Shown piece by piece: positions 36,901 through 46,395 of a stretch of 64,000 nt of DNA. The translations under genes were made by a program, and so were the position numbers. How positions within the stretch are numbered: the first letter of the stretch is position 1; each line of letters opens with the position of its first letter. Source of the stretch: Notamacropus eugenii (taxonomy: Eukaryota > Chordata > Mammalia > Diprotodontia > Macropodidae); NCBI RefSeq assembly GCF_028372415.1, contig NC_092878.1:30486903-30550902 (forward strand), read 5' to 3'. Below the pieces are notes generated by a model. The model was not told the DNA's origin. It did not search any database and worked only from the letters and a program-made list of their open reading frames with translations.

Positions 36901-39900
36901 AAGGTTTAACATTTCAGTTTAGAATTTAACTAAATGCCTTTTGACAGCAGTGCTCTGAACTGTTAGAGGAAGGTGTTCCTAAGGAAAATCTTCCAGAACT
37001 AGAAGGCTCACTTACTGAAAAATACATTATATGGCAGCTAAGAGAGTGACTGCAAGACACCATGATGTCCTGTGGTATTTGCTCTCAGTGGAAATAAACT
37101 TACTGCCTTTTGCCTGTTCCAGCATCCCATAATTACATGGCTGATGGAGATTCCCTCTCGTAGAGGGGTTTGAAATCTGAGAATCCCTGAATTTTAAAAA
37201 TAGTTTGGATAACTGTGTTTCAGTATAATCACTTTCCTTTTTTAACCCTATGTGTCTCTTGCATTTAAGACATTCTTCTGAGAAAGTTTCACCAGAATGA
37301 CAAAGGAATCCATGACATAAACAAATTAAGAACTTGGTTTAGAACCCCTGCTCTAGTTAAGTATCCCCTAAAGTGGGTTCTTTGTCATCTGTGCACATTC
37401 ACCTCTGCTGAAGCACACTAGATGTCTAAGCTCTTCAGTGATGGATAGGAAGCCTCTGTTAGAGTCTGGAACCTGCCACCTCCATTGAAAGCAGCCTGGC
37501 TTAACCTGAGGGACTTTGGCTCCTGGAGAGGTGGATTGTTTATTAGCTTTCATTTTCTCTTGTCTGTCTGTTCAATCTATCTCTGACCGTTCCATTGCCT
37601 ACAAAACACTCAAAGTAAGGGTTGCCTAGGTCCACCTTAGTTTCTCTTGAAGCTTAGAATGGAAGCAGAGCCTGAACATATCCTGATGACCTGGGATGAA
37701 TGAGAGAGTGATATTTGGGAAAGAACTAACAGGCAAAGTGAATTATAGAAGATCAGAATGGTAGGACCATAGCTGTTGAGTTTGGAGGGACATCAGAGGT
37801 TATCTGATCCTACTCCCTTACCTTACAGATAAGAAAACCAAGGTTAAATGACTTGCCCAAGGTCACAAGTGTCAAAGCAGGGACTGTCGTTTTTGGTAAT
37901 AAAAATTTCATGGAACAAGGTAGTTTCAGGAAATGCTGCTGAAGAGAAAAACCAAAATATGTTTTACTTTATCATATTCTATGATATTAGAGTTTAGTTA
38001 AGCCCTATTCCACTCCATCCAATCCCTTTCTGTTCTAATAAATCTTTTCCTGCTCCATTTCATTTCATTCCATTCCTTCCATCCCATTCCATTTATTCAG
38101 CAAATTTGATTGGTACCCCATCTTGCTGTATCAGCTATCAAGTTGGTTCCACACCCACTCATGATCAATGAATTTAATATTGTGCCACAGACCAAACAAG
38201 TCCCACTCTGCTTTGAGTAATGAGGAATAAAAATGCTCATGTTGAGGTGGCATTCTGCCTGGTGGTGTTAACACTAGTGCCACTCTGGGAATTGGGAATA
38301 ACATACATCCATGGAAAAGATAACCTTCAGGCAGCAAAAGTAAAGACCCAGAGTGTGATAGACTTTTTCCTAGATGGAACAACCTACATGTCTGCCTTTT
38401 CTCTCTTCAAGTATTAAATTGAGCTGTTCCCCAAGAAAGCCGACAAGTGTGATTGCAGCCAGAAACGTCCCTCTTTGGCAGATGGAGGGGCTCTTTGACT
38501 TTCCTTCCCTGGCACAGCCTTCATGCATAGTTGAGGTTGGGCAAGAGATATGGATTGTGAATCAGGGAGATTTTAATGAACATGAAAAATACAAAGCTCA
38601 TTCTTGGCACTTGTCATTTTTGTCTCCACATCTATGATTTTCTAAAAAAAAATTGTTGTACTCAAACAACTCAAAAGGAATAAGTTGGTACTTCATCAAA
38701 ACTTTATGCTGCACTTCCTTTATCACAGTTAAGGAAGCTTATTTAGAGTAAGATCAATCACCTCATTTATACTTGATTTTCCCTTCATTAAAAAACCAAA
38801 CTAACCCAAACAACAACCAGCACAAACACCCCCATTCTCCTTCTCCCGTCCCACTCACAGGTTAAGTTTTCTGTCTTCTATAATCATAATCGAGAGAAAA
38901 ATCTGTTGAGCATGTGTCCTATATTCTTGAGCTTAGTTGACTCCACTGTGTGTTTGAAATATAGCAGTATGTGGAAACACTTATACAAACTGTGGTAACA
39001 GAGCTTTTTTCCTCTCAACATAGCTTTCCTTTCTGCCAAGAAGTTTTTTTTTGGCAGTTTTTAAAAGGTTCACTCTATTAAAAATGTTATGGACCAAATG
39101 GTTTTCTTAGCATCTTTACTGGGGGCACTAACTTAAAACTACAGATGGATTGGTTGCAGAAGCCATGATGTTGAATTTATTTACTTGGAGAATTGTTACA
39201 AATAATCAAACACTACACCCCTGGAGCATTTAGTTTATGCAGTTTGTTAAAAGGGAGTGAGATACCATTCTCCTCCTCTCCCCGTCCTTGCCCCCTCGAT
39301 GGCTGGTTTCTACCATAGCCATTTCATGGGGCGGTACTAGATCTGTGCTAGATTGGTTTCTAGTGCTTGTATTTTAAAATGTATTTTCCTCTTTATGTGA
39401 TTGTTGATGACACTAGTGGGCCCCTGGGCACTCCAAAGGACTTTATTAAAAGCTGAAAAACCACTAACTTTTCTCTTGTGGTTTATCTTTCTGACACGAC
39501 ATTCTTTTCATCTAGTTCTGTTTCCAAAATATGTGTATGCAAATGTCCACAGGAAACACAGAGTATTGCTTTTAAAATAGACATTCACCAAATTTGATCC
39601 ATACTGCTACATTTGTTTCTTCTCTCCTCCCTTCCCCCTCTCTAGAACAAGAAGCTTCTTTTCGAAAAGATGAAAGGTGGACAGAGACAGAGAAGGAGGG
39701 TAACTTACAGTCTTGACTATTTTTCTATGTTATGTTATCTGAAGAGGGTTGTTGACAAATGCTGAGACCTCAGGTTGTTCTGAAGCAACTTTAGAGTCTC
39801 ATCATAAGCATTTATGAAAAATTAGGAGAGTGGTCCAGCATAAAGAGGGACCTTGCTTTGAAACTACATCCCCAGCTCTCTGATAGGCTGCTGAGACTTT

Positions 39901-42900
39901 GGACTACAGTATTAAAAACTCATAGCTACTATAGTTTCAATTCTTTGAAAACTCATTAAGTGCTTACTCTGTTCCTAATTTTGTGCTAGGTACTGTGGGA
40001 GATCCCAGAGAAGCCACTAAAATGAGCTCTGCCCACAAACCTTTGTTAGGGCCCAACTATTTGTTTTTCTGTATGTCTCCATGTACTAAGCTTGCATGCA
40101 GCCTGGTTGAGGAGACAGCTTACATATATGAAACACTTACTAAGTGATACAATAAAGTCAAGGGCTAAATTCCATGGTTCAAACAATAATTTATAGAAGC
40201 ATTTTGTTAGAGAAGCTAAATTCAGCCATTTCCTTATACAGTTTGCCTAGACATATTCTTGTCCTTTTCCTGGCCAGATTATGCCAAATTTTCTAACTTA
40301 GCTATGTTCGTTTGCCACATGTCACATGTATCTGTTTGGAGATTTCAACACTATCTCCTCACCCTAGTCATCCAACACGGACTCAACTGTTTACGGTGTT
40401 CTTTGACTATTACGACATTTTCTTGAAGGGAACTGAATGGACTTGAGCTTTTAATGAATTGTTTTTAAGCACTGACGCTCACAAGTTGAACATATGAAGC
40501 CTTGCTATCCCACCAACACTCCACCCTTAGAGTTTACAGTTTTATCTCTTACTCCTTCCAATCTGATGAAAATATGGCTGTTACCAAGTCAACACCTATT
40601 TTGTGTTGAATTTTAAAAAAAAACAAACCAAGGACAACAGCACAAGCTTTTCACATGAAGACTGTTAACACAGAAAAAACAAAAACAAATAGTTTGGCCC
40701 TATCAGAGATTAGGGAATTAGACGATAATAGTTGCAAATTGTTCTGAATAATATTCTCCAATCTATTTCCTTACTGCTGATGAGTTTTCCTTTTTCTGGC
40801 CTTAGAGTTATATAGGCTGTCCAGAAACATCATTTATCCCTATAGCTCCATGTCACAAAGCTCCAAGCTTCTGCCTCAGTCTGAGAAAGAACAGATATAC
40901 CCAAAGCAGGATTTATAAGAGAGACTCATAAGGTTATCGAAAGGATAGAAAAATACCTTATTTGGCAGAGTTAAATTACCCGGTTTAGGAGTCTTTGCCA
41001 CTTGAGAATTGCCATTTGCAATCTTATAGTTGGAGGAGGAAAAGGGCCTGAGGGAGTAGTGACCGTGGAGGAACATGCAGAGTTCTAGGTCCCTACATCC
41101 TTATAAGTATGCTAGTAAATGGCCATTATATGGAGATTGACCAAGAAGTAGCCCATGATTTCCATTTCCTCTATTCTTCAAGGTGCATAAATAACATCTG
41201 CAGTAAATTCAGCAAAGAGCCTTAGTTTTTGTCCACTCCCTATTCCACCATCCCTCTGTCCTTCCTTAGGGAATGTCAGTGGGTAACTACTTAGGTCTTA
41301 TCCTTAGGGAACCTAGATACCAAAATTTTGGAACTTTGGCCAGGCTTTATATTTTAGCCTCAACTTCCTTCACATGGAAAAGGCCTAGAATTTATGTCCA
41401 GGAATGTCAATGTGACCCAGTGGTATCAAGTACTGTCTGTTCTCCTGGAGCATACAAAGATCATGTCCTCAAGCCAGAAGTATTGGGTCTCAATCCTCTT
41501 GAGTAACAGAAGTTGCCTTCCCTATAATCAGTATTCAGATGGACTTCACAGTTTGATTGAGAGACCTTAACCATCTCATTAAGTTCATGATTCAGAAAGA
41601 AGAAATTCTGGACTAGTTTAAAAGCAACACTTCTCCCAAAGAAGCTTAGCATAGGTTGTGGCTTTCCAGACAAAAAAAAAATCAAGAGCAGAGATCCAAT
41701 TCTTATTTTTGTTCCAGACAAAAGAAAGACAAAGAAAAGAAAATGAAGACCTGAGTGCTAGATCTGGCTCCATTAACTATATAAACCGCATGATCTAGGC
41801 TGAATCAAACTTCCCTGTGTCTCAATCCTTTTAATTGTGAATTGGCTTAAATTCTTGTCCCACCTTACTTCTTGGCTCAGTGACAATATGATATGAAAGT
41901 GCCTTTATTTCTTTAGAAGAAAGGTGCTAGATAATAAACAGAATTATGGACTGATTGTTCTTCTAAGTTAGAACAGACTATTAAGGATTATCCATCAATT
42001 GCCTGTCTATCCCCAAATTTAAAATTTATATTTTTGAATTTCAGTGCTTTTGTGTTTTCAAAGAATTATAGTGACCAATTATGGTTTCCAGAGAGTAAGA
42101 GTGAGGCAAATTTAAACCCTGCCTCAGGTACTTAGTAGCTATGGGACCCTGGGAAAGTCACTTAATCAGTGTCAGCCAAAGTTCTCGGCACATAATAGGT
42201 GCTTGATAAATGCATGTTGCCTCACCTCAGTTTCCTTGCTTGTAAAATAGGGATAGCAAATAGTTCCTACCTCACAGGGTTCTTGTGAGATTGAAATGAG
42301 ATAAGATATACAGCACTTTGCAACCTCAAAGTGCTACATAAATGCTAGTTACTTTTAGTATTTTTTTTTTCACATCTCTTCTTTCATGCTAACCCTGTGA
42401 GTCTTGGAGGGAAACAAGCTATTATTCTCATTTTACAGGTAAAAAAGTTGAATCCCAGGGAGACTGAGCAGCTATTACAGAGGCATATCTGAGAGAGTGG
42501 CAGTGCTCACACATCATAAAAATAATAAAAAAGTTGACATTTATAGAGCACTCCTAGGTTTTACCAAGTGCTTTCCCTACATTATCTTATGTGAGCCTCA
42601 TAGCAGACCTGTGAAGGAGATGTTATTATTATCCCCATTATATAGATGAGGAAAGTGAGAGATTAAGTCACTTGCTTGTGGTCACATAGCTGGTGAATCC
42701 TGCTCTTCCCCATTTCGAATCCTCTGTGTGCTACTACCCGTTGTGGTATGCTGTCTCTTACAGTGTGATACTGCTTTCCCAGCCTATGTCTGCTAGTCTA
42801 TTTGCTGGGTCATAAAAGCTAGTTTTAATAGGGAACTGAAAAATTCTCACAAATGGAGGTACTGAATTGCAGTGGAACTATTTGGGTGGTTTAAAAAACA

Positions 42901-45321
42901 TTCAAATAAATTCTCTTTTCTTTTTCTTTCCCTTCCTGTTATTTTTCCTGTTTCCAGCCTTCACCACCTTTCCCTCCCTTGCCCCTCAATATGGCACTTC
43001 CTGGGTCTGGGTAGATGGTGAAACATTCAAATGTCACATAAAAACCCATTGCCAGTGGTAATCTCCCTAAACTTCCATCTTAGTCCAAATTGCTGCATAT
43101 GGTTTAGATGAGACTTTATGTGATCATCCAAAGCCAACCAAACATTCAGATTTTCACTTGTAAAACACTTTTCAGTCAACCCTTAAATGTCTTACTCACT
43201 GTTCAGTCTTTACACATATTCAATTAATATTGGAGAACTCCCCTTTATTTAGTCTAAAAAGTATTTAAATTCACCTAGCAAGAAGATTTCCCAGAAAATG
43301 ACTTAAAAAAAAAAACCCATATCACCCTTCACACAGGAATTTCCACAAATTTCAACCAGGTTGGATGGTTTCACTTCTGAGCCTGTTTCTTAACTTGCTT
43401 TGAAGTAGAGCCCCAATAAGAAAGGATACAGTGTTAGCAGGAGAGCTTGAAAACCTTCCCACGATTGAGTCATTTAGCTGTCAGATGCAAAAACTGATCC
43501 CCCAATCTAGTATTCAGGGGAGCATGCTTAGTTAAGTGCTCTAAGGGAGCATAGCACCTCCAGATGAAGCTTTGAGAATGGAAATGTGGTTTTTTGACCC
43601 ACAAGGAGCCCCATCTGGACACAAAGCCCCTGCAAAATGTTGCCTCAGTGAGTCTGTTTCACATGTAACTGAATTACTAATCATTCTGGAATCATAAAAT
43701 CCCGAAGTCCCTTTCTTATTTTTGTTGGGTCATTGGAAAGGCTCTTCAATAAACAAATATCTTCAAAAGCTTTTGCAACAATTTTACTTCCTGCTAAAGA
43801 CTATCCTGCAAGGCTCCAATTGCTTGCTCCAACTCCAAATGCTACAAAATAGATGTGAGTTGGAGCAGCAATGGACAAACTTTTGACTCATTCCACATGC
43901 CACCAGAGGGAAGAGTGTTTGTTACACACTGTAGAGGCCAGCACTGGATATACAGGCTTTTCCCAAAGTGTATAGCTTTTTAATTCGACCAGCTGGATAT
44001 GTGTGAGTACTAGAGACTCCCACAATGCCTCTCTACTTCACTACTGTTTAGTACTTGAATAGAAAAAAAATCACTTATGCAATGAAAAAAGTCTTTTCAA
44101 TAGCTTTTGAATTTCAGTTTCACTTCTGGTGAGCTTATAAATCTTCAGAGCTATTTTTTAAATTTTATTTTATTTTTCATTTTTAACAGTTCATATCACA
44201 TAAAACAATTCCAACTTTTGGTGAGGTGATGCTTCTTTTTAAAGCATTTACAATATAGATCACAAAAGAATTTTTTTAAAACATTAACCAACTGAGACAC
44301 AAATAATATTTAAGTTGCTAACTTCACAAGCTCTTGACCTAATTGTCTCCACAGTATTATTAAGAATGAAAGGACCCTAACTTATTGTTGTTGGTCTAAA
44401 GTCCTAAGCCTAATAGCTTAATTTTAGACTTAACCTCGGATGTTTTCCTACCAACAATCTATAATTGAATAGATCTGCTATTAAACTCACAAACCTTTTG
44501 ACTCTAGGAAATTGCCACTAAGAGTAGGAACATTTCAGGGAACCAATATCTCCCCAACTTCATGTCAGTTCCAGGTAGGAGTGGATTGCCAACTTGCATT
44601 CAGTCAGGCTTAAAGTCGGCCAGGTGTCAGCGGGGAAATTGAGTCAGGAGAATTCTACCTCAGCCCAGGCTGAACAGCCGCTCTCCCACCATTCCCATGA
44701 GGTCACCTTTTTCAGTTCATACCAGCATCTCACAGGCTTACTGGCATCATGGATTGGAGGCTCAGACCACTTTTCTTGCTATCCATACCTGGAGTTAGAC
44801 TCAGAAGAACATTCATTTAATAGTCTCACAGAGCTATTTTTTTTCTAGTAAAGTATTTGATAAACCAAAAAAAATTAAAACCACCCACAGGAACATAGCA
44901 TGAGAATTTTCCTGTATATAAGGATCAATAGCTAGGTTATTGGAAGGCTTATTCACTCAAGCACTCATATTTGCACGGATAAAGCATGCCAGATTATGGC
45001 GAGGGAGGGAGGGAGGTTGGTTGTTAGCTATCCTACAGGTTTAAGTTAGAAGCATAAATTCTAGTTAGCACCCTGAAATAATATTTCACTCAATAGAATC
45101 CTTCAGTAATGCCCATCACAAAGTGGTCCAGTTTATAGGGCATATCATAATACATTGCTTCCATGTGTTTTCCTGTGTTATGCATAACTGATCCTTTTTT
45201 ACATCACTAAACTATGTATTTTTCAGAATGTGAACCCCTATCTGCAAGGCAGGGACTGGACAACGTGGTGGCAAAGAAGTCTGTGCCTCATTTTTCTGAC
45301 GAGGACAAGGATGATGAGTAA
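23014..45321 (+). CDS. SCG5: SCG5 (neuroendocrine protein 7B2), last four coding exons, partial at 5' end
   Basis: Seen: exons 23014-23163, 29312-29424, 39646-39699 and 45227-45321, all bounded by AG/GT, read through as 7B2 from about human residue 76 to the C-terminus. Known for the family: 7B2 is a secretory-pathway protein of neurons and endocrine cells. It binds proprotein convertase 2 (PCSK2), helps it mature, and its C-terminal peptide inhibits the enzyme after furin cleavage. Visible motifs are the proline-rich PC2-binding PPNPCP, two cysteines, a basic furin-type site (RQRRR), and the VNPYLQG inhibitory heptapeptide. Intron phases are 1, 1, 0 and 0. The exon with the signal peptide and first ~75 residues is not in the window and should lie upstream. 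The final exon is 95 nt where 96 are expected, so the frame slips after VNPYLQG. Gene identity is nearly certain; integrity of the C-terminus is not. Confidence 0.96.
23405..23618 (-). mobile_element. SINE with BovB-like RTE tail, antisense
   Basis: Antisense of the tail (GTCAGACTCTTCTTGACTGT, TTTTCTTGGCAAACATACTT), then GTTAAGTGACTTGCCCAGGG and the head CTGAGCTATCTAGCCGTCCC. It lies 240 bp downstream of an SCG5 exon. Confidence 0.88.
23880..24002 (+). mobile_element. L2/CR1-type 3' end with TGAT tail
   Basis: TCTATTAGACTGTAAATTTT, CTTGGCACAATGCCTGACAC and GTAAGTGCTTAATACATG precede TTGATTGATTGAT, the usual LINE 3' tail pattern. Confidence 0.75.
24003..24120 (-). mobile_element. MIR-type SINE trace, antisense
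   Basis: AGCTGGAAGGGACCTCAGGG and TTCTAGATGAGGACATTGAA are MIR-like. Confidence 0.5.
24255..24290 (+). repeat. Isolated RTE-type tail fragment
   Basis: GGTCCTCTTTGAGAACAAAG then GACAAACAAG is the 3' terminus shared by the RTE-tailed repeats of this window, found here without its body. Confidence 0.55.
24318..24502 (+). mobile_element. MIR/CORE SINE
   Basis: TGATATAGTGGAAAGAGACA, AGTCAGAGGACCTAGGTTCA and CTCCTCTATAAAATGAGGGG are in order. Confidence 0.8.
25835..26365 (+). mobile_element. L2 LINE 3' end, sense
   Basis: Shows TCTTTCAAGGCTCGGCTCAA, GTCTGGAATGTTCTCCCTCC, TTCCTTGAATAAAGGAAATG and GCATTTAACAAATGTTTCTT, the classic L2 3' order ending in an 'aataaatgtttgttga'-like tail. Confidence 0.85.
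26750..26850 (+). mobile_element. L2 3' tail
   Basis: AGAATGTAAGCTTTATGTTC, GCACATTGCCTGGTCTAAAG and CATAATAAACGTTTATTC follow L2 3' order. Confidence 0.6.
28268..28379. repeat. Facing (CA)n and (TG)n tracts
   Basis: A CA tract (28268-28328, with a few CACT units) and a TG tract (28350-28379) are separated by about 22 bp (CCCCTCTGTTCAGTGACTAT). The two are complementary, so a hairpin is possible. Confidence 0.95.
28706..29022 (+). repeat. AT-rich diverged tandem duplication, unit about 150 bp
   Basis: Two AT-rich units each end in the same 15-mer TTTCTCTAAGGAGCA (28857-28871 and 29008-29022). The AT-rich parts align only loosely, so the duplication would be old; alternatively the 15-mers are a target-site duplication around a 136-bp insert. 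Confidence 0.6.
29050..29165 (-). mobile_element. MIR SINE trace, antisense
   Basis: TTTCCAGATGGAGAAGAGGC and AAGTGATTTGCCTGAGGTCA are MIR-like; it ends about 150 bp before an SCG5 exon. Confidence 0.65.
29312..29424 (+). CDS. SCG5: SCG5 exon encoding [14 protein letters not shown] to GLGKW
   Basis: The acceptor is TTTGCAG and the donor is GTGAGT at 29425. The 113-nt exon completes the codon split after KT, giving Val where human has Ala. It reads [20 protein letters not shown] then [17 protein letters not shown], nearly identical to mammalian 7B2 (human has ENTPD). The exon ends in phase 0. Confidence 0.97.
29435..29705 (-). mobile_element. MIR3-like SINE, antisense, directly after an SCG5 donor site
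   Basis: CTTATATAATGTTTTAAAAT, GTTGAGGAAACTAAGGTTCA and AGGTCTTCCGGACTCCAAGT follow the MIR3-like order. It begins about 10 bp after the exon. Confidence 0.75.
30092..30553 (-). mobile_element. L1 LINE 3' end, antisense, about 460 bp, with possible target-site duplication
   Basis: The minus strand reads [40 protein letters not shown] and [14 protein letters not shown], the L1 ORF2 C-terminus, then 3' UTR. Flanks CATACTGTGTTTTT (30078-30091) and CATAATGTGTTTTT (30554-30567) differ at one base and fit a 14-bp duplication. The C-terminal frame of 88 codons is open. Confidence 0.88.
30946..30993 (+). repeat. (ATCT)n tetranucleotide microsatellite
   Basis: About twelve uninterrupted TATC/ATCT units. 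Confidence 0.97.
31026..31920 (-). mobile_element. CR1/L3-type LINE fragment, antisense
   Basis: The + strand carries TCATAGAATCTCAGAGTTGG and GAAGGGATCTCGGAAATCAT, then ACACAATACTCCAGATGTGG and GGATTGCCTTAGCTTTCTTG. These are the antisense of CR1/L3 ORF2, familiar from amniote genomes. A MIR-like piece at about 31320-31440 interrupts it. No intact frame. Confidence 0.8.
32060..32675 (+). mobile_element. L2 LINE, 3' ORF2 region, sense
   Basis: Contains TTAGCTGGACTATTATATTA (L2 'SRLDYCN'), CCTAACTGGTCCTAA, AAACTCCTCATCCTAGCATT and TAAAGCCCTTTAAAAT, in the L2 order. It is followed directly by a SINE at 32676. Confidence 0.8.
32676..32932 (+). mobile_element. MIR/CORE SINE, nearly full length
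   Basis: GGCAGCTAGATGGTGCAGTG, GTTTCCTCAGCTGTAAAATG, ACAATAGCACCTACCTCCCA and CAGTGCCTGGCACATATTAG, ending TTTAATAAATGCAT. Confidence 0.9.
32975..33140 (+). mobile_element. MIR/CORE SINE
   Basis: GGACTTGTGTTCAAAACTGA, TTTCCTCATCTGTAAAAGGA and AATTCTCTTCTAGCTCTAAA are in order. Confidence 0.75.
33390..33575 (-). mobile_element. MIR-type SINE, antisense
   Basis: TTTCAGATGAGGAAACTGCA, GAAGTGACTTGCCTAAGGTT and GACTCCAAATCCAGTATTCT. Confidence 0.75.
33580..33705 (-). mobile_element. L2 fragment, antisense
   Basis: GGCTCTTGAAGAAGAGACTG and AGATCAGTCTGGCAGCTAAT resemble the antisense L2 region ('ttgagcaggggagtgacatgatc...gatcactctggcagc'). Confidence 0.5.
33711..34065 (-). mobile_element. CR1/L3-type LINE fragment, antisense, second copy
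   Basis: Shares the CACAGAATCTCAGTTGGAAG and AGACCTCATAAATCAT start with 31026-31920. It then carries TTTGTGGACAGCTCTTTTAT and CAAGTTCTTGAAGACAGTGA, equivalents of CR1/L3 antisense sequence. The 103-codon + strand frame here is a by-product. Confidence 0.7.
34865..35075 (+). mobile_element. L2 3' end, sense, weak
   Basis: Contains AAAGCCTTTATAGATTATCT, TTGAATAATTAGCACATATG and CAGAGCCAAAGACTAGAACT in L2 3' order; divergence is high. Confidence 0.45.
35335..35523 (+). repeat. AC/AT microsatellite followed by (CT)n(CA)n
   Basis: 35340-35405 is AC/AT-rich; 35466-35523 is CT dinucleotides changing to CA dinucleotides. Confidence 0.9.
35700..35935 (-). mobile_element. MIR3-like SINE, antisense
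   Basis: ATTATGTCATTTGAGTCACA, AAGTGCTTTGCCAATAGTCA and GGAACTTAGGTCCTTGCTTG. Confidence 0.65.
35955..36065 (+). mobile_element. L2 3' tail
   Basis: TAGATTAAAGGCACAGACTA, CACAGTGTTCAATATATAGT and AGCATCCAATAAATATTGA fit an L2 3' end. Confidence 0.55.
36066..39645. other. Long repeat-poor part of an SCG5 intron
   Basis: Apart from a MIR trace (37755-37885) no element is recognised over 3.5 kb. The last 700 bp before the exon at 39646 are particularly free of repeats. Confidence 0.5.
37755..37885 (-). mobile_element. MIR-type SINE, antisense
   Basis: TTGGAGGGACATCAGAGGTT and AAATGACTTGCCCAAGGTCA. Confidence 0.7.
39646..39699 (+). CDS. SCG5: SCG5 exon encoding [18 protein letters not shown] (furin site)
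   Basis: The acceptor is a pyrimidine tract ending CTCTAG; the donor is GTAACT at 39700. The exon is 54 nt, 18 codons, phase 0 on both sides. It encodes the linker and the polybasic cleavage site. Human reads GGERRKRR and mouse GGQRRKRR, while here it is GGQRQRRR, which still meets the furin RXXR rule. Small exon size and flanking splice sites match the known gene structure. Confidence 0.95.
42100..42360 (+). mobile_element. MIR SINE, rearranged
   Basis: ACCCTGGGAAAGTCACTTAA, AGTTTCCTTGCTTGTAAAAT, TTCCTACCTCACAGGGTTCT. A short 3'-end-like piece (GGCACATAATAGGTGCTTGA) sits in the middle, before the core. Confidence 0.75.
42530..42715 (-). mobile_element. MIR3-like SINE, antisense
   Basis: ATTTATAGAGCACTCCTAGG, TATAGATGAGGAAAGTGAGA and GTGGTCACATAGCTGGTGAA. 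Confidence 0.75.
42716..45226. other. Repeat-poor SCG5 intron sequence before the last coding exon
   Basis: No repeats or frames of note. A CTCF-like core GCCACCAGAGGGAAG lies at 43899-43913; significance unknown. Confidence 0.5.
45227..45321 (+). CDS. SCG5: SCG5 last coding exon (7B2 C-terminal peptide) with a one-base frame slip
   Basis: The acceptor is TTTTTCAG. The exon opens NVNPYLQG (human SVNPYLQG), the heptapeptide that inhibits PC2. The expected next residues [20 protein letters not shown] are found in the +2 frame and end DDE then TAA at 45319-45321. The exon is 95 nt against 96 in human. One base appears to be missing near 45250-45252, where GGN CAG is read as GGCAG. In the literal frame translation would run to TGA at 45383-45385 with 44 unrelated residues after VNPYLQG. 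Downstream conservation of the shifted frame, including the KK site, argues that the gene is functional and the base loss is recent or an error. Confidence 0.93.
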
Positions 45322-45752
45322 AATGAAGAAGGTTAAAGAAAACAGATGCAGCCCATTAGATCACAATATTGCTTACGTGTATTGACTATTAAAACCCTAG
45401 TGAATGGCAGCATGTTTATTGTTTATGTAATTATGGATGAAAAGCAGCTGTATTTATGACATCGTGTTGTCATAGATAAAGAAAAGATGGCTCTGCTTTC
45501 TGTTAAATTACGGTAATAGGAGCTTTTGGGTTATTTTGTTTCAGGCCTGGAGTGAGCTTGAAAATTAAAGTGATTTTGATAGCTAGTGTATATGTCTTCA
45601 GTCATAAAAAGCAAGACCATAAAATTTACTCTTTCGTTGTAGTTTAAATGGTATTTGGGGCTCTAGTTTGATACCTATTACTGTGATTTTGATTGTTTAG
45701 TTCACCAAGCCCTTGGGCATTGTTATACCCCAATAAATATTATTTTACTCAT
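45322..45752 (+). other. SCG5: SCG5 3' untranslated region
   Basis: A/T-rich, repeat-free sequence follows the expected stop codon and ends shortly after the AATAAA at 45732-45737. The 3' end is an estimate from the usual 10-30 nt spacing between the signal and the cleavage site. Confidence 0.8.
45732..45737 (+). terminator. SCG5: SCG5 polyadenylation signal AATAAA
   Basis: A canonical AATAAA lies about 410 nt after the expected stop, in sequence reading CCCCAATAAATATTATTTTA. It is the first such hexamer after the stop on the + strand that I noticed. Cleavage would be expected around 45750. Confidence 0.75.
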
Positions 45753-46395
45753 GATGAGTAGCTGATGCTTTCCACTTGACTCTGTCTTTATAAGTAAGAC
45801 GGTCTAGAGATGACCATGTTTATAAGGATCTTTAAAAATACACTTGGTAAGTAGACTCACTTGATCTGTATCTTGGCTGTTCATTGACTTCATATACCAA
45901 GCTGCAAAGGTTTCCCCTTGCCCAGATGGCTGAAGAGATGTGCAACTTGCCTTCAGTTTAAACATCAGAAGTTTACAAACTGATTTGCACAAACACATTA
46001 GAGATGAAAGTAACTTGGTGAGCTTATGGCAACACTTCTGTATGTATTTCATTCAAGGTAGACCTGTTCCCTGATTCATCATCTATAAAATGGGAGTTGG
46101 CCTTCTCATCAGTTTTGACCAAATAGGAAGGCTGATGATAAAGTAAAATCCTTCAGCTTCAAAGTTCATGGTAGAAAAGATAAGAGAAAATGCAATGCAG
46201 TATGAGTTATACTCTATTTTATGAGAGCTGAATACAAAGAGTTCAGAAAAAAGGATACACAGAGTGAATGATTTAAATGATTTAAAATTCTCCAGTGGAA
46301 GTATATGCAAGAGAGAGATAATTTTTTCAATAATGAAATTCTTGGGTTTGATTTCCAGGAAAATTATTGCACACACTAGTAAAGGAATATTTATG
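45753..46395. other. SCG5 immediate 3' flank, no recognised feature
   Basis: Unassigned sequence. A 97-codon minus frame at 46083-46376 has no support as a gene. Confidence 0.5.

Larger units (their letters stand above)
29425..39645 (+). other. SCG5: SCG5 intron, about 10.2 kb
   Basis: Lies between the GLGKW and NKKLL exons, phase 0. The first 6.5 kb is packed with MIR, L1, CR1/L3 and L2 fossils. From about 36070 to 39645 it is mostly unassigned single-copy-looking DNA with only a weak MIR trace at 37755-37880. Confidence 0.85.
39700..45226 (+). other. SCG5: SCG5 intron, about 5.5 kb
   Basis: Lies between the furin-site exon and the last coding exon, phase 0. Apart from MIR copies at 42100-42360 and 42530-42715 it is repeat-poor. 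No other exon or RNA gene is seen in it. Confidence 0.85.

Noticed and set aside
46083-46376. 97-codon minus frame just downstream of SCG5
   Set aside because: Low-complexity, Phe/Ile-rich translation of AT-rich sequence; no start context, splice or family support.
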